A stretch of 64,000 bases of DNA from Cyclobacteriaceae bacterium (GCA_019638395.1 JAHBTX010000001.1:558001-622000); one strand, 5' to 3'; positions 9,462 through 19,353 are shown, counted from the stretch's first letter. Program-made: numbers and translations. Notes: generated by a model from the letters alone, not told the origin.

Positions 9462-11360
9462 TTAATTATCCAGTACCTCATATCGTGAATAATTACTGAT
9501 AAAATTGGGGATTAATTCCTTCATTAAGGCAACCATCTTCAGTTCATTCTTATCATTGACTAAATCATAGAATAGCTCAACATATCTATTTATCTCATCA
9601 TAAGGTTGAGATTCAACTTTTCCAATCAGTATTTTTTCGTGATGGGTAGGAATCGTATCTTCCGATTTATTGAGCAACTCCTCATAAAGTTTCTCGCCTT
9701 CTCTTAACCCTGTAAACACAATTTCAATATCTTTTCCAGGTTGCATTCCAGAAAGCAGGATCATTTTCTTAGCTAGATCAGAAATTTTTACTGGCTTACC
9801 CATATCGAAGATAAAAATCTCTCCCCCTTTACCCATTGTACCTGCCTCCAAAACCAATTGGCAAGCCTCGGGAATAGTCATAAAGAATCTGGTAACTTCC
9901 GGATGTGTAACCGTGACCGGACCACCTTCCTGGATTTGCTTTTTGAATAAGGGTATTACTGATCCGTTAGAGCCTAGTACATTTCCAAATCGTGTTGTTA
10001 CAAATGCAATCGAAAAATTGCCCTCTGAATTTAATTTTTCATTTAGCGCCTGCACATAAATCTCTGCTATGCGTTTGGAGCACCCCATTACATTTGTAGG
10101 GTTTACTGCTTTGTCTGTAGAAATCATAACAAATTTTCGCACCCGGAACTTAACTGCCAAGTCAGCTATATTCTTGGTTCCAAGGATATTGCAATGAATA
10201 GCCTCACTGGGATTACTCTCCATCATGGGCACATGTTTGTAGGCTGCTGCATGATATATGATGTCAGGTCGGTTACTTTCAAGGATAGAGGCAATTCTTG
10301 CCCTGTTTGTTATATCCGCTATAAACGGAATTACCAACCCTGAATAGGTCGATTTAATCTCGCGCTCAATCTCATAAAGGGGAGACTCAGCCTGATCAAT
10401 CAAAATTATTCTCTCTGGGCTATATACTGCAATTTGTCGAACAATTTCACTTCCGATGGAACCTGCCGCACCCGTTATACAAATCCTTTTCCCTTTGATA
10501 TCATTAACAATAACCAGGTTATTTAACTGAATGGCTTCCCTTCCCAATAGTTCCTCGATATTAACTTCCCGAATTTGACTAATACTCAACTCACCTCCCA
10601 CCCACTTCTCAACCGGTGGTACGGATCTTACCTTAACCTGATTTCGTATACCCGAGTCTACAATTTCATTCTTTCTATCCAGCTGTAAATCCCGAACTGT
10701 GATCACTAGTTCATCAATATTCAATTCATCAAACAGGTGATCCAAGTTGTCTCCTCTTCCATCATAAATCTTAGTGCCATCCACTACTTTACCAATCTTA
10801 TTTGGGTTATCTTCGATGAAGCCTACAATTTGCATTCTCGGGGTAGACTCAATGACATGTCTCGTAATAATTCCAGTCTGCCCGGCCCCGTAAATCAAAA
10901 CTCTAGATTTTGACAGTATAGAACTCCGGTAGTACGTGAAAATATACTTTACCAAGAGTCTATAATTATACAGAAACAGAAAGGAAGATAATAGGCCAAT
11001 AAACACCACTGAAAATGGAACAATGAACGTCCCCACCAAGACTCGCGAAAGAGCATTAACCAAAGTAACCAAAATAACATTCAGAATAAGCATGAAGAAA
11101 ATCCTGACACCATCCTGAAGACCTGTATATCGGATAATTCCTTTGTAACTTCCCGTGATCAGAATCGAAATTAGTCCGCAAATGGCATAAACGATTACGC
11201 CTTGTTCAAACCGGCTGTTTATAAGTTCTGATACGGAGAAATTAAATCTAAGCAAGTAACCAATTAGGGCCGAAAAAAAGATTACCCCACAGTCTATTAA
11301 TATGATGACCCACCTAGGAAGGATTTTTAGTTTCCTAATTAGTACTGGAATATTTTTCAC
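9462..11360 (-). CDS. Nucleoside-diphosphate-sugar 4,6-dehydratase, CapD/WbpM/PglF type
   Basis: Membrane-anchored SDR that converts UDP-GlcNAc to a 4-keto-6-deoxy sugar, the entry to QuiNAc, FucNAc or bacillosamine. Four N-terminal membrane segments lie in residues 15-140, then a CoA-binding-like Rossmann domain with GAGQTG (158-163), then the dehydratase domain with TGAAGSIGSE (296-305). The catalytic region is STDKAVNPTNVMGCSKR (414-430), with Met in place of the usual SDR Tyr, as is normal for WbpM. The start is a GTG that overlaps the stop of the preceding 67-residue gene (GTGA). It is the last gene of the long minus-strand locus. Confidence 0.92.
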   Translation of the reverse strand: MKNIPVLIRKLKILPRWVIILIDCGVIFFSALIGYLLRFNFSVSELINSRFEQGVIVYAICGLISILITGSYKGIIRYTGLQDGVRIFFMLILNVILVTLVNALSRVLVGTFIVPFSVVFIGLLSSFLFLYNYRLLVKYIFTYYRSSILSKSRVLIYGAGQTGIITRHVIESTPRMQIVGFIEDNPNKIGKVVDGTKIYDGRGDNLDHLFDELNIDELVITVRDLQLDRKNEIVDSGIRNQVKVRSVPPVEKWVGGELSISQIREVNIEELLGREAIQLNNLVIVNDIKGKRICITGAAGSIGSEIVRQIAVYSPERIILIDQAESPLYEIEREIKSTYSGLVIPFIADITNRARIASILESNRPDIIYHAAAYKHVPMMESNPSEAIHCNILGTKNIADLAVKFRVRKFVMISTDKAVNPTNVMGCSKRIAEIYVQALNEKLNSEGNFSIAFVTTRFGNVLGSNGSVIPLFKKQIQEGGPVTVTHPEVTRFFMTIPEACQLVLEAGTMGKGGEIFIFDMGKPVKISDLAKKMILLSGMQPGKDIEIVFTGLREGEKLYEELLNKSEDTIPTHHEKILIGKVESQPYDEINRYVELFYDLVNDKNELKMVALMKELIPNFISNYSRYEVLDN

Positions 11361-11560
11361 TGATTATCTATCCTTGTTTTTTTAGACGTGAAAGACCTTT
11401 TGATTCCCAAGATACCTCCTATAGCAAGCAGAATCTCAATACCCGTAATAGGAACATCAGGATCTCCACTTGGATCACCTGGTTGAGCCGTTGCCACAAA
11501 TACCACCAAACACAATATTGTGCTAAGAAGAAGTCGTTGGATGAACAAATTCAATTTCAT
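11357..11560 (-). CDS. 67-aa protein with exosortase-type C-terminal sorting tail (PID-CTERM-like)
   Basis: A minute exported protein. Residues 1-25 are a signal peptide (cleavage after ATA before Gln). Only about ten polar residues rich in Pro, Gly and Asp follow. Then comes PITG (37-40), a short hydrophobic segment (41-53, ILLAIGGILGI) and a basic tail starting KRS. This order (motif, membrane helix, Arg/Lys cluster) is that of exosortase substrates, and the form resembles the tails named PID-CTERM in Bacteroidota. The XrtF-like exosortase is 6.6 kb away in the same locus. The start ATG overlaps the stop of the giant gene (ATGA) and the stop overlaps the capD GTG, so it is translated with both. 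That it is an XrtF substrate is inference. Confidence 0.75.
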   Translation of the reverse strand: MKLNLFIQRLLLSTILCLVVFVATAQPGDPSGDPDVPITGIEILLAIGGILGIKRSFTSKKTRIDNQ

Positions 11561-14500
11561 TTCTTGATAATCTTGAAGGTGGAAACTACGTTTAATTTAT
11601 TGCTTAATCTGATTAGGTACAATCCAGTAGGCATATTTGCAAAATCGACCTCGGCCACCTTGTCGTTCTTATTGACATTTACCTGTGCCACCAACTGACC
11701 CGTATTTGAAATTACATTAATAAGGCTAACGTCTTTATCAGCAACATCTATTACAAGTTTATCAACAACAGGATTTGGATAAAATGAAATGTTTCGCAAC
11801 TGATCTTCTACTCCTGTTACTACAAATTCAAATTCATCCATGGTCGTGCAAGAGCCAACTGAAACCTCCACCCTGTATAATCCTGACTCAGTCACTGAGA
11901 GATTCTGACCTGTTGCATCGGGTATCAATTCATCATTAAAATACCATCTGTTACCTGAAGTGTAATTAGAAGTCAATACTCCATAAGATGTTTCAGATAT
12001 TTCCGCATTATCAAAATTTTCAACGACTGCCAATACTTCTACTTTGGCTCCTTCACAACCTAATGAATTTATAGCAGCCACATAATATGTCTTTGATTTA
12101 TCTAATACTGGTGTTATATAATTTGATGTAAGGGCACCAGGAATTGTCTCTGTCGCTTCGGCCGATTCATACCAATGATAATATCCGGAGGCAGGTGCTC
12201 CGGAAGCCATGAGTGTAACTGCACCCGAATTACACGCTACTCCATTCGTTGTTGATGAAATCTGATAAATACCTTCCATTGAAACCCTTACTGCTTGAGC
12301 CAATGGCAATGAAGCGCATCCAGCTCTTTGGGCATAAATAAGTATTTCGTTTTCACCAATTACCATATTACTCTTATCAATGTCCAATGAAAGAGAACCT
12401 CCTGTACCATTTGTAAGTGGAGAAACCGCAACACCTTCCTGGGAAGCATAATATGTAACACCCAGCTCGGAAACTGGTAGGTTAATCGTGAATGTATTAT
12501 CAATACAAATACTCGATTCGCTTTCAGGTATAATATTTAGATCAATCGCTTCCTGAGCGATGATTAATCTAAAACGCTGACCATTTGATTCCGCTTCTGT
12601 AGTAACTTCAAACTGGTAGAATGGTCCATTATTAAGATTAATTGATTGATTGAGAAAATCATCTATTAACGTTACCTGATAAGCCTTTTCAAAGCTATCC
12701 AACCCGGTAAAATCAAGGGAGTAGACTCCTACGGTAAATTTATCCATTCCTATCAAAACTTCGCGCGAACACCCAATATCCTTTAATGCATTGATTGCAT
12801 ATCTATCCGATAATTCTCCCGTTTCTGAATAGGTGTATAGATTGAGGAAAGTATTTTCTCGTTTCCTGGCATCATACATTATATCAAACTGATCAGTAGC
12901 TTCATCTCGAAAGTAAACAACCGCTTCATCTTTGCGGCCATTGCCTGTAACACTGATTCGCAACATGTCAGAAATTGCTTGCTCACGTAGAATTACCGGG
13001 TTTATCGCAGAAGCTTTATGTGATTCACTAAATGTTAGTGTAGTATTGGAAGAAGTCTGCACCCAGAAAGCCTGGCCACTTCCGATAACACCATCAAAAG
13101 TACCCACTGTAGGTCCTCCTTGAATATAATATATGAACTGGCCTGCTCCTAACCCACCATTCGACACATTATCAATGAGCGAAATTGTGGGGCTAACTCC
13201 TCCTGGTAATGAAACCAAATCCCAGTCAATTGGAGCCGGATAGGGATTCCCAATTAAATTAAATCCAGCAGCATCTGGCTCCGAGCCCGTACTAGTTAAT
13301 GAAATACCTACATCGCCAAAACGCAATGTTCCTCGTGAGGTAACAGTCGGTGTACCCGTATCGCGCACAAATACTGAATAACCTCTACCGTTGGTCAAGT
13401 CAAAAGACGTAGCTGTCAAAGAGATATTATTGGGCCATACTTCGTACCTATTGCTTGCCGCACCTCCATTCGTTTCAGTCCACCGATATAATGATGGAGT
13501 ATTGGGATTTGTAATTCCTGCTCCGGAAGATGGATTTGAGAATTGACCCGTGATTTGAATTTCACCCAACCAATCTGCTACAGTTGCACCCACTACAGAA
13601 GGAGCGAAATAGCGATAAGCTCTCACTGCATCTTCATTCTGAATAAAGCGTTCTACTGTTAAGTTACCAATAATCTGTGCCCCTGCAGGAACCGAAGTTA
13701 TTTTTGCTGTGCGACTGCTTGTAGATGCCAACACAAATGTTCCAGCATTTGTTAACCCATCGAAGTCAACATCCGGACTGGAGCTTCCTGCTTGCGCCAG
13801 GGTAAATTCATTTTCAAGTCGAAATATGGTACTGGCAATGGTTGAACGAACTAAAAATGTACCACTGGTCTTATTAACAGTAATGTCGAACAAAGAAATG
13901 GTCCCTGCGGAACCCGTTGTGCGATTAATTTCCTGATTAGCCGTTCCATTGAATGTAATGCGGCCTGAATTATGAGTAAAAGTTCCGTTAACAATAAAAT
14001 TACCAGCCAGACTCAGGTTGCCAGGTCCAGTTAAGGTTGCTCCACTTGAAATAGAAATTGTATTGAATTGAGGTGTACCAGTGATTGAAGAGTTACCATT
14101 AAACACAACCGTTCCATTACCGTGCGTAAAAGTGCCACCACTTAATGCAAAGTTACCTGCTACATTCATGGAAGCCGGAGCAACCAAAGAGCCGGTAATT
14201 GTAACATTGTTAAAGGAATGCGCACTTGACCCACTGATTGTTGTGCTTCCACCAAATGTGGTAGTTTGGGCACCTGTTCCCGCACTCAAAGTGCCATTAT
14301 TTACAAGATTACCATCGATTCGAACATTGACTGTAGGCGTAACACTTCCTGTTATGGTAACATCTCCAAATCGGATGATTGAGCCTCCACTTATGCTTGA
14401 AATTCCACTAAACGTAAACGGACTTGCGTTAAGTATTGATGTTGAATTTGCTATGAGATTACCCTTAATATCAATAGCATTCGAACCTGCATCAAAAATT

Positions 14501-16554
14501 CCATTTGTAAAAGTCAGATTGCCATTTATGGTAACAGGCTGCGTAAGCGTTACGGTTGCTGCTCCGGTTTTTGTAACATGTCTGAGTTCAGTCGCCAGTG
14601 AAGGAATCTCTGAACCCGTTGAGATATTGGTTGCAACATTGTAAACAATATCATACGCAGTAACAGCCTGTGGTGTATTATTAATTATACTTCCTTCCGT
14701 GCGAGTTAGTACCCCATTTGTGGCCATGGTAATTGTACCCGTATTATTAAACGTACCTGATAACAAATTAAGGTTGGTTACCGTAAAGCTAGAACTCGTT
14801 CCAACGGTAGACGAAGATCTATTTATTATGAGAGTATTTAACTCCTGACTTCCACTAAATGCAATTTCCGAAGGTAAAGCACCAGATCCATCAATAGTTA
14901 CATTAGATGCCGCATCAATTGAGAAACTTCCATTTGTTCTGGCATATGGGCCACTGATTGTTAGGGTTCTGCTGTTGAGTATTATATCACCCTGAGTTTG
15001 CGTAAACGTCCCTGCAATTGTGAGGTTCGAACCAAGAGTCACGGTTCCGCCAGATTGCCTGTTCAGTGTAAAGTTATTGATTGTAGTACTTCCTGTAGTG
15101 GTTAGGGTTCCAAACGCACCAGTACCTCCAATAGAAAGACTGGACGTACTAAGGACATTTATTGAATTGGTGTTCGGTGTGAAATTACCATTAAGTGTTA
15201 AAACGCGGTTCGACACAGATAAATTACCAGCTGTTAGGATAAGATTTCCGCCAACTGTGGCATCTGCTGCTAATGTAACCCCAGCTGCATTATTAATCTC
15301 TGTAATTACTCCAGTTGCACTTGGCTGCGCGGTTCCCATAAACTGAGCTGCAAGTCCATTATATACAATCCTGCTTCCAGAATTAAAAACTCTATTTGAG
15401 ATCGGAACATTTCCTTGAACGGCACCAGAAGCATTTAATGATCCTACTTCCACAGTTCCGTTATTTATAAACTGGCCCGCTGTACCACTTGTTACAATTG
15501 GCGAAATACCTAAATTCAGAACGGCACCAGATGCGACCGTAAACGAAAGAACTGCATTGGCTGTCAATGCATTGATTGAATAATTTTGATCGACTCCAGA
15601 ACCGTTAAAAATAATATTCCTTTGACCACTGCCGGAACCAGCAGTCAATCCCCCAGCCGACTTGGAAAAATCACCAGCAATTTCTAAGCTAAGCGATTGG
15701 TTATTTGAAATACCCAAACTGAGATTGCCACCAGACATATTGAAATTACCTACAACCTCAATAACAGAAGGTGTACTCAAGTTCTCAGCGAGGAAAATGG
15801 TACCTCCAGAAATGATAAAATCTCCACCAATAACCAAATTATAGCCTGTTCCATTTCTGCCTAAGCGCAATGTCCTGACTGGTGATCCTGTTGAAACAAA
15901 TGTTAAATCTCCAACTACATTTTGCAATTGGCCATCAAGTGAAAAAGTTGTCGTAGACCCCATAGCTGGGGTGTTCCAAATGAAATTACCAAATGTCTGA
16001 TTCAGATTTCCCGGTGCTGTCGGACTAGCAGCTGTTAATCCTGAAATTTCAACGGTAGAATTAGGGTCCCATGATACAACGGGTACATCTCCACCCGTTG
16101 CAAAATTATGTCTGTAAAGAGAGCCGCTATGAAAAACTAAAATAGAAGGATCAACAACAAGAATATCAGAAGAACTCTGAAGGGTGCCAAATACGTTGCA
16201 AGGCGTAAAAAACAATAATGAACTTAAATCCAAAGTTCCATTATTTACTAACGCACCACCAGCGTCAATGGTTAGCGGAGTGTTTGTAAAATCTTCTTCA
16301 ATGATAACTGTTACCCCTGCATTTATAGTAACTGTTGAACCACTGGTTATGGTAACTAAGTTTAGGTTGATATCATTTGTTATAGTTACGTTATGATTAA
16401 CAATTATGTTATCAAACGAGGTTACATCTGGTACACAACCACAATCCCATGTATTAATGTCATCCCAATCACCCGGTTGAACTGAATTAATCTGTGCAAA
16501 CAGACCTGTTCCCAAAAGAGATAAAACAAATGCGCCAAGTAATGATCTTATCAT
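11557..16554 (-). CDS. Giant repetitive T9SS-exported surface protein, 1665 aa
   Basis: Sec signal peptide in residues 1-20. A long region to about residue 1000 is made of imperfect Asn/Gly/Thr-rich repeats of the form nGnltlsgGtft...vtFnG, which suggests a right-handed beta-helix as in adhesins. A non-repetitive domain follows, then Ig-like segments with paired Cys (about 1370-1590), and finally a type A T9SS C-terminal domain (1591-1665) starting FYPNPV and ending FKIIKK. It is therefore expected to be exported by the type IX system and fixed to or released from the surface. The role is probably adhesion or matrix building, but this is not proven. Translationally coupled to the 67-residue gene. 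Confidence 0.88.
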   Translation of the reverse strand: MIRSLLGAFVLSLLGTGLFAQINSVQPGDWDDINTWDCGCVPDVTSFDNIIVNHNVTITNDINLNLVTITSGSTVTINAGVTVIIEEDFTNTPLTIDAGGALVNNGTLDLSSLLFFTPCNVFGTLQSSSDILVVDPSILVFHSGSLYRHNFATGGDVPVVSWDPNSTVEISGLTAASPTAPGNLNQTFGNFIWNTPAMGSTTTFSLDGQLQNVVGDLTFVSTGSPVRTLRLGRNGTGYNLVIGGDFIISGGTIFLAENLSTPSVIEVVGNFNMSGGNLSLGISNNQSLSLEIAGDFSKSAGGLTAGSGSGQRNIIFNGSGVDQNYSINALTANAVLSFTVASGAVLNLGISPIVTSGTAGQFINNGTVEVGSLNASGAVQGNVPISNRVFNSGSRIVYNGLAAQFMGTAQPSATGVITEINNAAGVTLAADATVGGNLILTAGNLSVSNRVLTLNGNFTPNTNSINVLSTSSLSIGGTGAFGTLTTTGSTTINNFTLNRQSGGTVTLGSNLTIAGTFTQTQGDIILNSRTLTISGPYARTNGSFSIDAASNVTIDGSGALPSEIAFSGSQELNTLIINRSSSTVGTSSSFTVTNLNLLSGTFNNTGTITMATNGVLTRTEGSIINNTPQAVTAYDIVYNVATNISTGSEIPSLATELRHVTKTGAATVTLTQPVTINGNLTFTNGIFDAGSNAIDIKGNLIANSTSILNASPFTFSGISSISGGSIIRFGDVTITGSVTPTVNVRIDGNLVNNGTLSAGTGAQTTTFGGSTTISGSSAHSFNNVTITGSLVAPASMNVAGNFALSGGTFTHGNGTVVFNGNSSITGTPQFNTISISSGATLTGPGNLSLAGNFIVNGTFTHNSGRITFNGTANQEINRTTGSAGTISLFDITVNKTSGTFLVRSTIASTIFRLENEFTLAQAGSSSPDVDFDGLTNAGTFVLASTSSRTAKITSVPAGAQIIGNLTVERFIQNEDAVRAYRYFAPSVVGATVADWLGEIQITGQFSNPSSGAGITNPNTPSLYRWTETNGGAASNRYEVWPNNISLTATSFDLTNGRGYSVFVRDTGTPTVTSRGTLRFGDVGISLTSTGSEPDAAGFNLIGNPYPAPIDWDLVSLPGGVSPTISLIDNVSNGGLGAGQFIYYIQGGPTVGTFDGVIGSGQAFWVQTSSNTTLTFSESHKASAINPVILREQAISDMLRISVTGNGRKDEAVVYFRDEATDQFDIMYDARKRENTFLNLYTYSETGELSDRYAINALKDIGCSREVLIGMDKFTVGVYSLDFTGLDSFEKAYQVTLIDDFLNQSINLNNGPFYQFEVTTEAESNGQRFRLIIAQEAIDLNIIPESESSICIDNTFTINLPVSELGVTYYASQEGVAVSPLTNGTGGSLSLDIDKSNMVIGENEILIYAQRAGCASLPLAQAVRVSMEGIYQISSTTNGVACNSGAVTLMASGAPASGYYHWYESAEATETIPGALTSNYITPVLDKSKTYYVAAINSLGCEGAKVEVLAVVENFDNAEISETSYGVLTSNYTSGNRWYFNDELIPDATGQNLSVTESGLYRVEVSVGSCTTMDEFEFVVTGVEDQLRNISFYPNPVVDKLVIDVADKDVSLINVISNTGQLVAQVNVNKNDKVAEVDFANMPTGLYLIRLSNKLNVVSTFKIIKK

Positions 16555-16579
16555 AGCTACAGGAGTATAGTAAGTACTG

Positions 16580-16587
16580 CAAAAGTA
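16580..16587 (-). promoter_or_regulatory. Putative -7 box (TACTTTTG) of the giant-protein gene
   Basis: On the minus strand TACTTTTG, followed by CAGTA, fits TAnnTTTG and lies 25 bases before the ATG. The same TTTTGCAGTA string occurs in the promoter candidate at 33642-33649. It marks a likely internal transcription start for the last three genes of the locus. Confidence 0.5.
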
Positions 16588-16664
16588 ATGAAAAATGCTG
16601 ATTTAAAGTCTTTTATTACATGCTCAATGCTTAAATAACCACAGGTTGTAACCTCTCTATTTTG

Positions 16665-17753
16665 CTAAATCAATTCCTTAACAGAAGCAACACGCTGATG
16701 AGACCCAGATCCACTGGGTAAGCAAATGACCTCCTGAAACAACTGTTCGGATATATTTGATTGTATCATCGGAAAGGCTGACAGGTGCTTCATGGTATGC
16801 AACGGATTCCATCCTCTCCGAACTTCAAAGCCCTTTTTTTCGAGGTTTTGAGCTATTTTTTGTGGTTTTAGCGAAGTGTTAAATCTAAAGGCTGACAACC
16901 AGCGGCTGGCTACATCTCCTTTAAGCGGTTCGGCCCAACTGATCTGAGGATTACCCTTAAAAGCCTCGCAATAGCGGGTAAAAATTTCCTGACGTTGCGC
17001 TACCAAGTGTTGGGACTGCTTCATTTGCATTAGCCCGTAAGCTGCTGTTAACGGACTCATCCGGTAGTTAAATCCAGTCTCATCAAATAAGTAGAATGAT
17101 TTAGGCAACCGCGCCTGAGACGCCAGAAAGCGGGTTCGCTTTTCCCATTTCGAGTTTGAGGTAGTTAATAATCCACCACCAAAGGCCGTTACCGTTTTAT
17201 TACTGTTAAACGAAAAGACGCCAATATCGCCTACCGAGCCACACGGCCTGGTGTTTATTGAGGCACCCCAGGCTTCCGCTGCATCTTCTATTACCGGCAC
17301 TGCATACCGTTTAGCCAGTGCCATGATCTCCTTCATATTGGCCGGCACACCGTAATTATGCACCACGATGATGGCTTTAATACGTTTTGATTTAGTGTTA
17401 AACTTTTTGAGTGCCTTTGCCAACAACTCCGGGCAAATGTTCCAGGTTGCCTCCTCACTATCTATCCACACCGGCTTTGCACCTGTATAAAGTACCGGGT
17501 TAACGGATGCCACATACGAGAATGTTGGTACTGCTACCAAGTCACCCGCACCGATGTTGAGCGCGGCCAAGGCAAGATGTAGTGCTGCTGTTCCAGATGA
17601 AACCGCTACCACAGGTCTGTTTAAAAGCTGTGATGAAGTTGCTTTTTCAAAATCAAAAACAATTTCCTCATGATTCCGATGCTGATAGTTCAACAATACC
17701 TCATGTAAACCCTGTACATCAATTTGGTTATAAGACAATGGATGTTTATGCAC
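16665..17753 (-). CDS. DegT/DnrJ/EryC1-family sugar aminotransferase
   Basis: PLP enzyme that normally aminates a keto-sugar nucleotide using glutamate. With the GTG start used here (362 residues) the fold-type I landmarks are SSGTAAL (52-58), the ring-nitrogen Asp157 in VIEDAAEAWGA, and the Schiff-base Lys186 in FSFNSNK. There is no ATG near the N-terminus; the alternatives are this GTG, with an 8-base overlap with the upstream gene, or a TTG at 17787-17789 that adds 12 residues. Its likely substrate is the 4-keto sugar made by the CapD-type enzyme. The N-terminal HKHPLSYNQIDVQG is not the usual IPLSSP form of PglE, so the exact sugar is open. Confidence 0.85.
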   Translation of the reverse strand: MHKHPLSYNQIDVQGLHEVLLNYQHRNHEEIVFDFEKATSSQLLNRPVVAVSSGTAALHLALAALNIGAGDLVAVPTFSYVASVNPVLYTGAKPVWIDSEEATWNICPELLAKALKKFNTKSKRIKAIIVVHNYGVPANMKEIMALAKRYAVPVIEDAAEAWGASINTRPCGSVGDIGVFSFNSNKTVTAFGGGLLTTSNSKWEKRTRFLASQARLPKSFYLFDETGFNYRMSPLTAAYGLMQMKQSQHLVAQRQEIFTRYCEAFKGNPQISWAEPLKGDVASRWLSAFRFNTSLKPQKIAQNLEKKGFEVRRGWNPLHTMKHLSAFPMIQSNISEQLFQEVICLPSGSGSHQRVASVKELI

Positions 17754-18174
17754 GTATATCAGCGGTAATTTTTTGATAATAAAAACCAACTATCAAGATA
17801 ATCATCAACAACGGATTTACAATGATACGATGGATCTGCGACAGCAAAGGTGAAGAAATTTCTGAGGCTCCCTCCAGGTTTAACTTGATAATAAAATAGA
17901 TCGGAAGCATTATTAATAGTTCGATGAGGAAAACCACGAAAGCTGCTCGCAGATACTTCATTTGGCCAAACAAACTCCAAATTAACAACATGCACGCACC
18001 ATCATTTATGATTAATCTGATAGTACGATTGAAAATAAAAACTTTATAAGGATGACTAATTGAAAGACTCTCCGGAAGTACAACATTCGCTAAACCCGCA
18101 TAACTAACTTTTTGAAATACATATACGAGCAGTAGTATAAGTATGGCTGTAACCATGCCAGTCAGGCGTTTCAT
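17746..18174 (-). CDS. Exosortase F-associated membrane protein
   Basis: 142 residues with four hydrophobic segments (about 7-24, 50-68, 77-95 and 115-132). In Bacteroidota a small protein of this kind follows the XrtF exosortase, and both size and topology fit. Here its ATG overlaps the exosortase stop codon (ATGA), and its own end overlaps the aminotransferase start. It has no catalytic motif visible; a helper role for the exosortase is inferred from conserved pairing. Confidence 0.8.
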   Translation of the reverse strand: MKRLTGMVTAILILLLVYVFQKVSYAGLANVVLPESLSISHPYKVFIFNRTIRLIINDGACMLLIWSLFGQMKYLRAAFVVFLIELLIMLPIYFIIKLNLEGASEISSPLLSQIHRIIVNPLLMIILIVGFYYQKITADIRA

Positions 18175-18719
18175 GATTGCCGGGATTTAAGTATTCCTTT
18201 CACGGAAACTCCGCTTACTTTTTCAATCCACCACCACCAGAGAATGAAAACAATTAAATAAATAACAGCTGTGAACATGTACTTATGTATGTAATAAAAA
18301 TATTGTCGCCAATATTCAGCAACATAATAGAGTGCAACAATTCGAAATAGATTAGCGATGTATATTAACCCCAGACCCACAGGAAGAAACCATGCTAATT
18401 TTTTCCAACTACCTCTAAAGGCAAATAAGAACGAAATAAAAACAATCATCACGTTGATGCTGTTGCAACCTTCAAAAACACTTAGCACAACACGCATGTC
18501 TTTAAAAATAGCAACTGTTGGTGTGTTGGGTTTGGGTTGAGTGTAAGTACTTTCGCCAATCAGATTCAGTATCCAGGAGGTTTGTTGCGTTATTAAAATC
18601 GTGGCCGGATCAGCTTGTTTACCAAATGATGAAATCCACATCCCATAAACGACATTAAGGCCCACGTAAAGTCCAAGGAAAATTATTAGAAACCGAAAGG
18701 CTGGAGCAAATTCTTTCAT
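18171..18719 (-). CDS. xrtF: Exosortase, XrtF type
   Basis: Integral membrane cysteine transpeptidase-like enzyme that cleaves C-terminal sorting tails of exported proteins. The 182 residues show four to five membrane helices and the exosortase triad: Cys85 in EGCNSINV, Arg126 in ANLFRIVALYY, and His145 in YYIHKYMF. The short length and the C-terminal WWWW stretch fit the Bacteroidota XrtF group. It is followed by the XrtF-associated gene and preceded by sugar genes. The best local substrate candidate is the 67-residue protein at 11357-11560. Confidence 0.9.
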   Translation of the reverse strand: MKEFAPAFRFLIIFLGLYVGLNVVYGMWISSFGKQADPATILITQQTSWILNLIGESTYTQPKPNTPTVAIFKDMRVVLSVFEGCNSINVMIVFISFLFAFRGSWKKLAWFLPVGLGLIYIANLFRIVALYYVAEYWRQYFYYIHKYMFTAVIYLIVFILWWWWIEKVSGVSVKGILKSRQS

Positions 18720-18720
18720 A

Positions 18721-19353
18721 TTAATCTTTTACGCGGGCAGGAACACCCATAACCGTACTATGTTGTGCCACCGGTTTTGTTACAATGGCACCGGCACCTA
18801 TCCGGGCACCCTCACCAATTTGTATATTTTGTAATATGGAAGCGCCCGTTCCAACCAGCACCAACTTTTCAATTTCGACAAATCCAGAAATATGAACACC
18901 AGGCATAATTGATGAATAACTTCCGATAAATGCATCATGCCCGATGGTTGAGCTTAAGTTAACCAGCACATGCTCACCAATCTTAATATCAATTGTTAAA
19001 TGGCAGCCTGCTGTGATGACGGAGCCAACGCCAAGCTGAACATTCATACCGATTGTTGCTGTGGGATGAATTAAAGTTGGAAAGCTGATGTTTACATTAT
19101 TAATTTGACTAACCACCCGGGACTTTATTACCGGATCAGCAATTGCAACAACTACGTGAAGCGGGAAGTCAACTTTGTTTAACTCAGACACCTTCCCTAT
19201 TACCAAATGTGCAGCTATACTTTTGCCGACAGGATGCCAGTCATCATAAAAACCAACCACGTTCCACATCGGCTTTAAGGTATTGATTTGGTGTATCAGT
19301 ACCAATATTTCCTTTCCTAATCCACCGGCACCAATTATGGCAATTTTATTCAT
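18721..19353 (-). CDS. NeuD/PglD-like sugar O- or N-acyltransferase
   Basis: 210 residues. An N-terminal Rossmann-like domain begins IAIIGAGGLGKEI, followed by a left-handed beta-helix of hexapeptide repeats (about 90-205), the typical two-domain build of PglD, PerB and NeuD. It uses acetyl-CoA to acetylate an amino sugar. The ATG overlaps the stop of the PglC-like gene (ATGA), so the pair mirrors pglC-pglD. With the aminotransferase and CapD it could finish a bacillosamine-like sugar; this is inferred from context. Confidence 0.87.
   Translation of the reverse strand: MNKIAIIGAGGLGKEILVLIHQINTLKPMWNVVGFYDDWHPVGKSIAAHLVIGKVSELNKVDFPLHVVVAIADPVIKSRVVSQINNVNISFPTLIHPTATIGMNVQLGVGSVITAGCHLTIDIKIGEHVLVNLSSTIGHDAFIGSYSSIMPGVHISGFVEIEKLVLVGTGASILQNIQIGEGARIGAGAIVTKPVAQHSTVMGVPARVKD

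Noticed and set aside
14081-14644. Open plus-strand frame of 187 codons inside the giant gene
   Set aside because: Antisense shadow of the repetitive giant protein; the Asn/Gly/Thr codon bias leaves the opposite strand open. No start context or domain.
16665-17789. TTG start for the aminotransferase adding 12 residues
   Set aside because: It lies deep inside the upstream gene; the GTG at 17751-17753 gives a shorter overlap. Left open in the entry.
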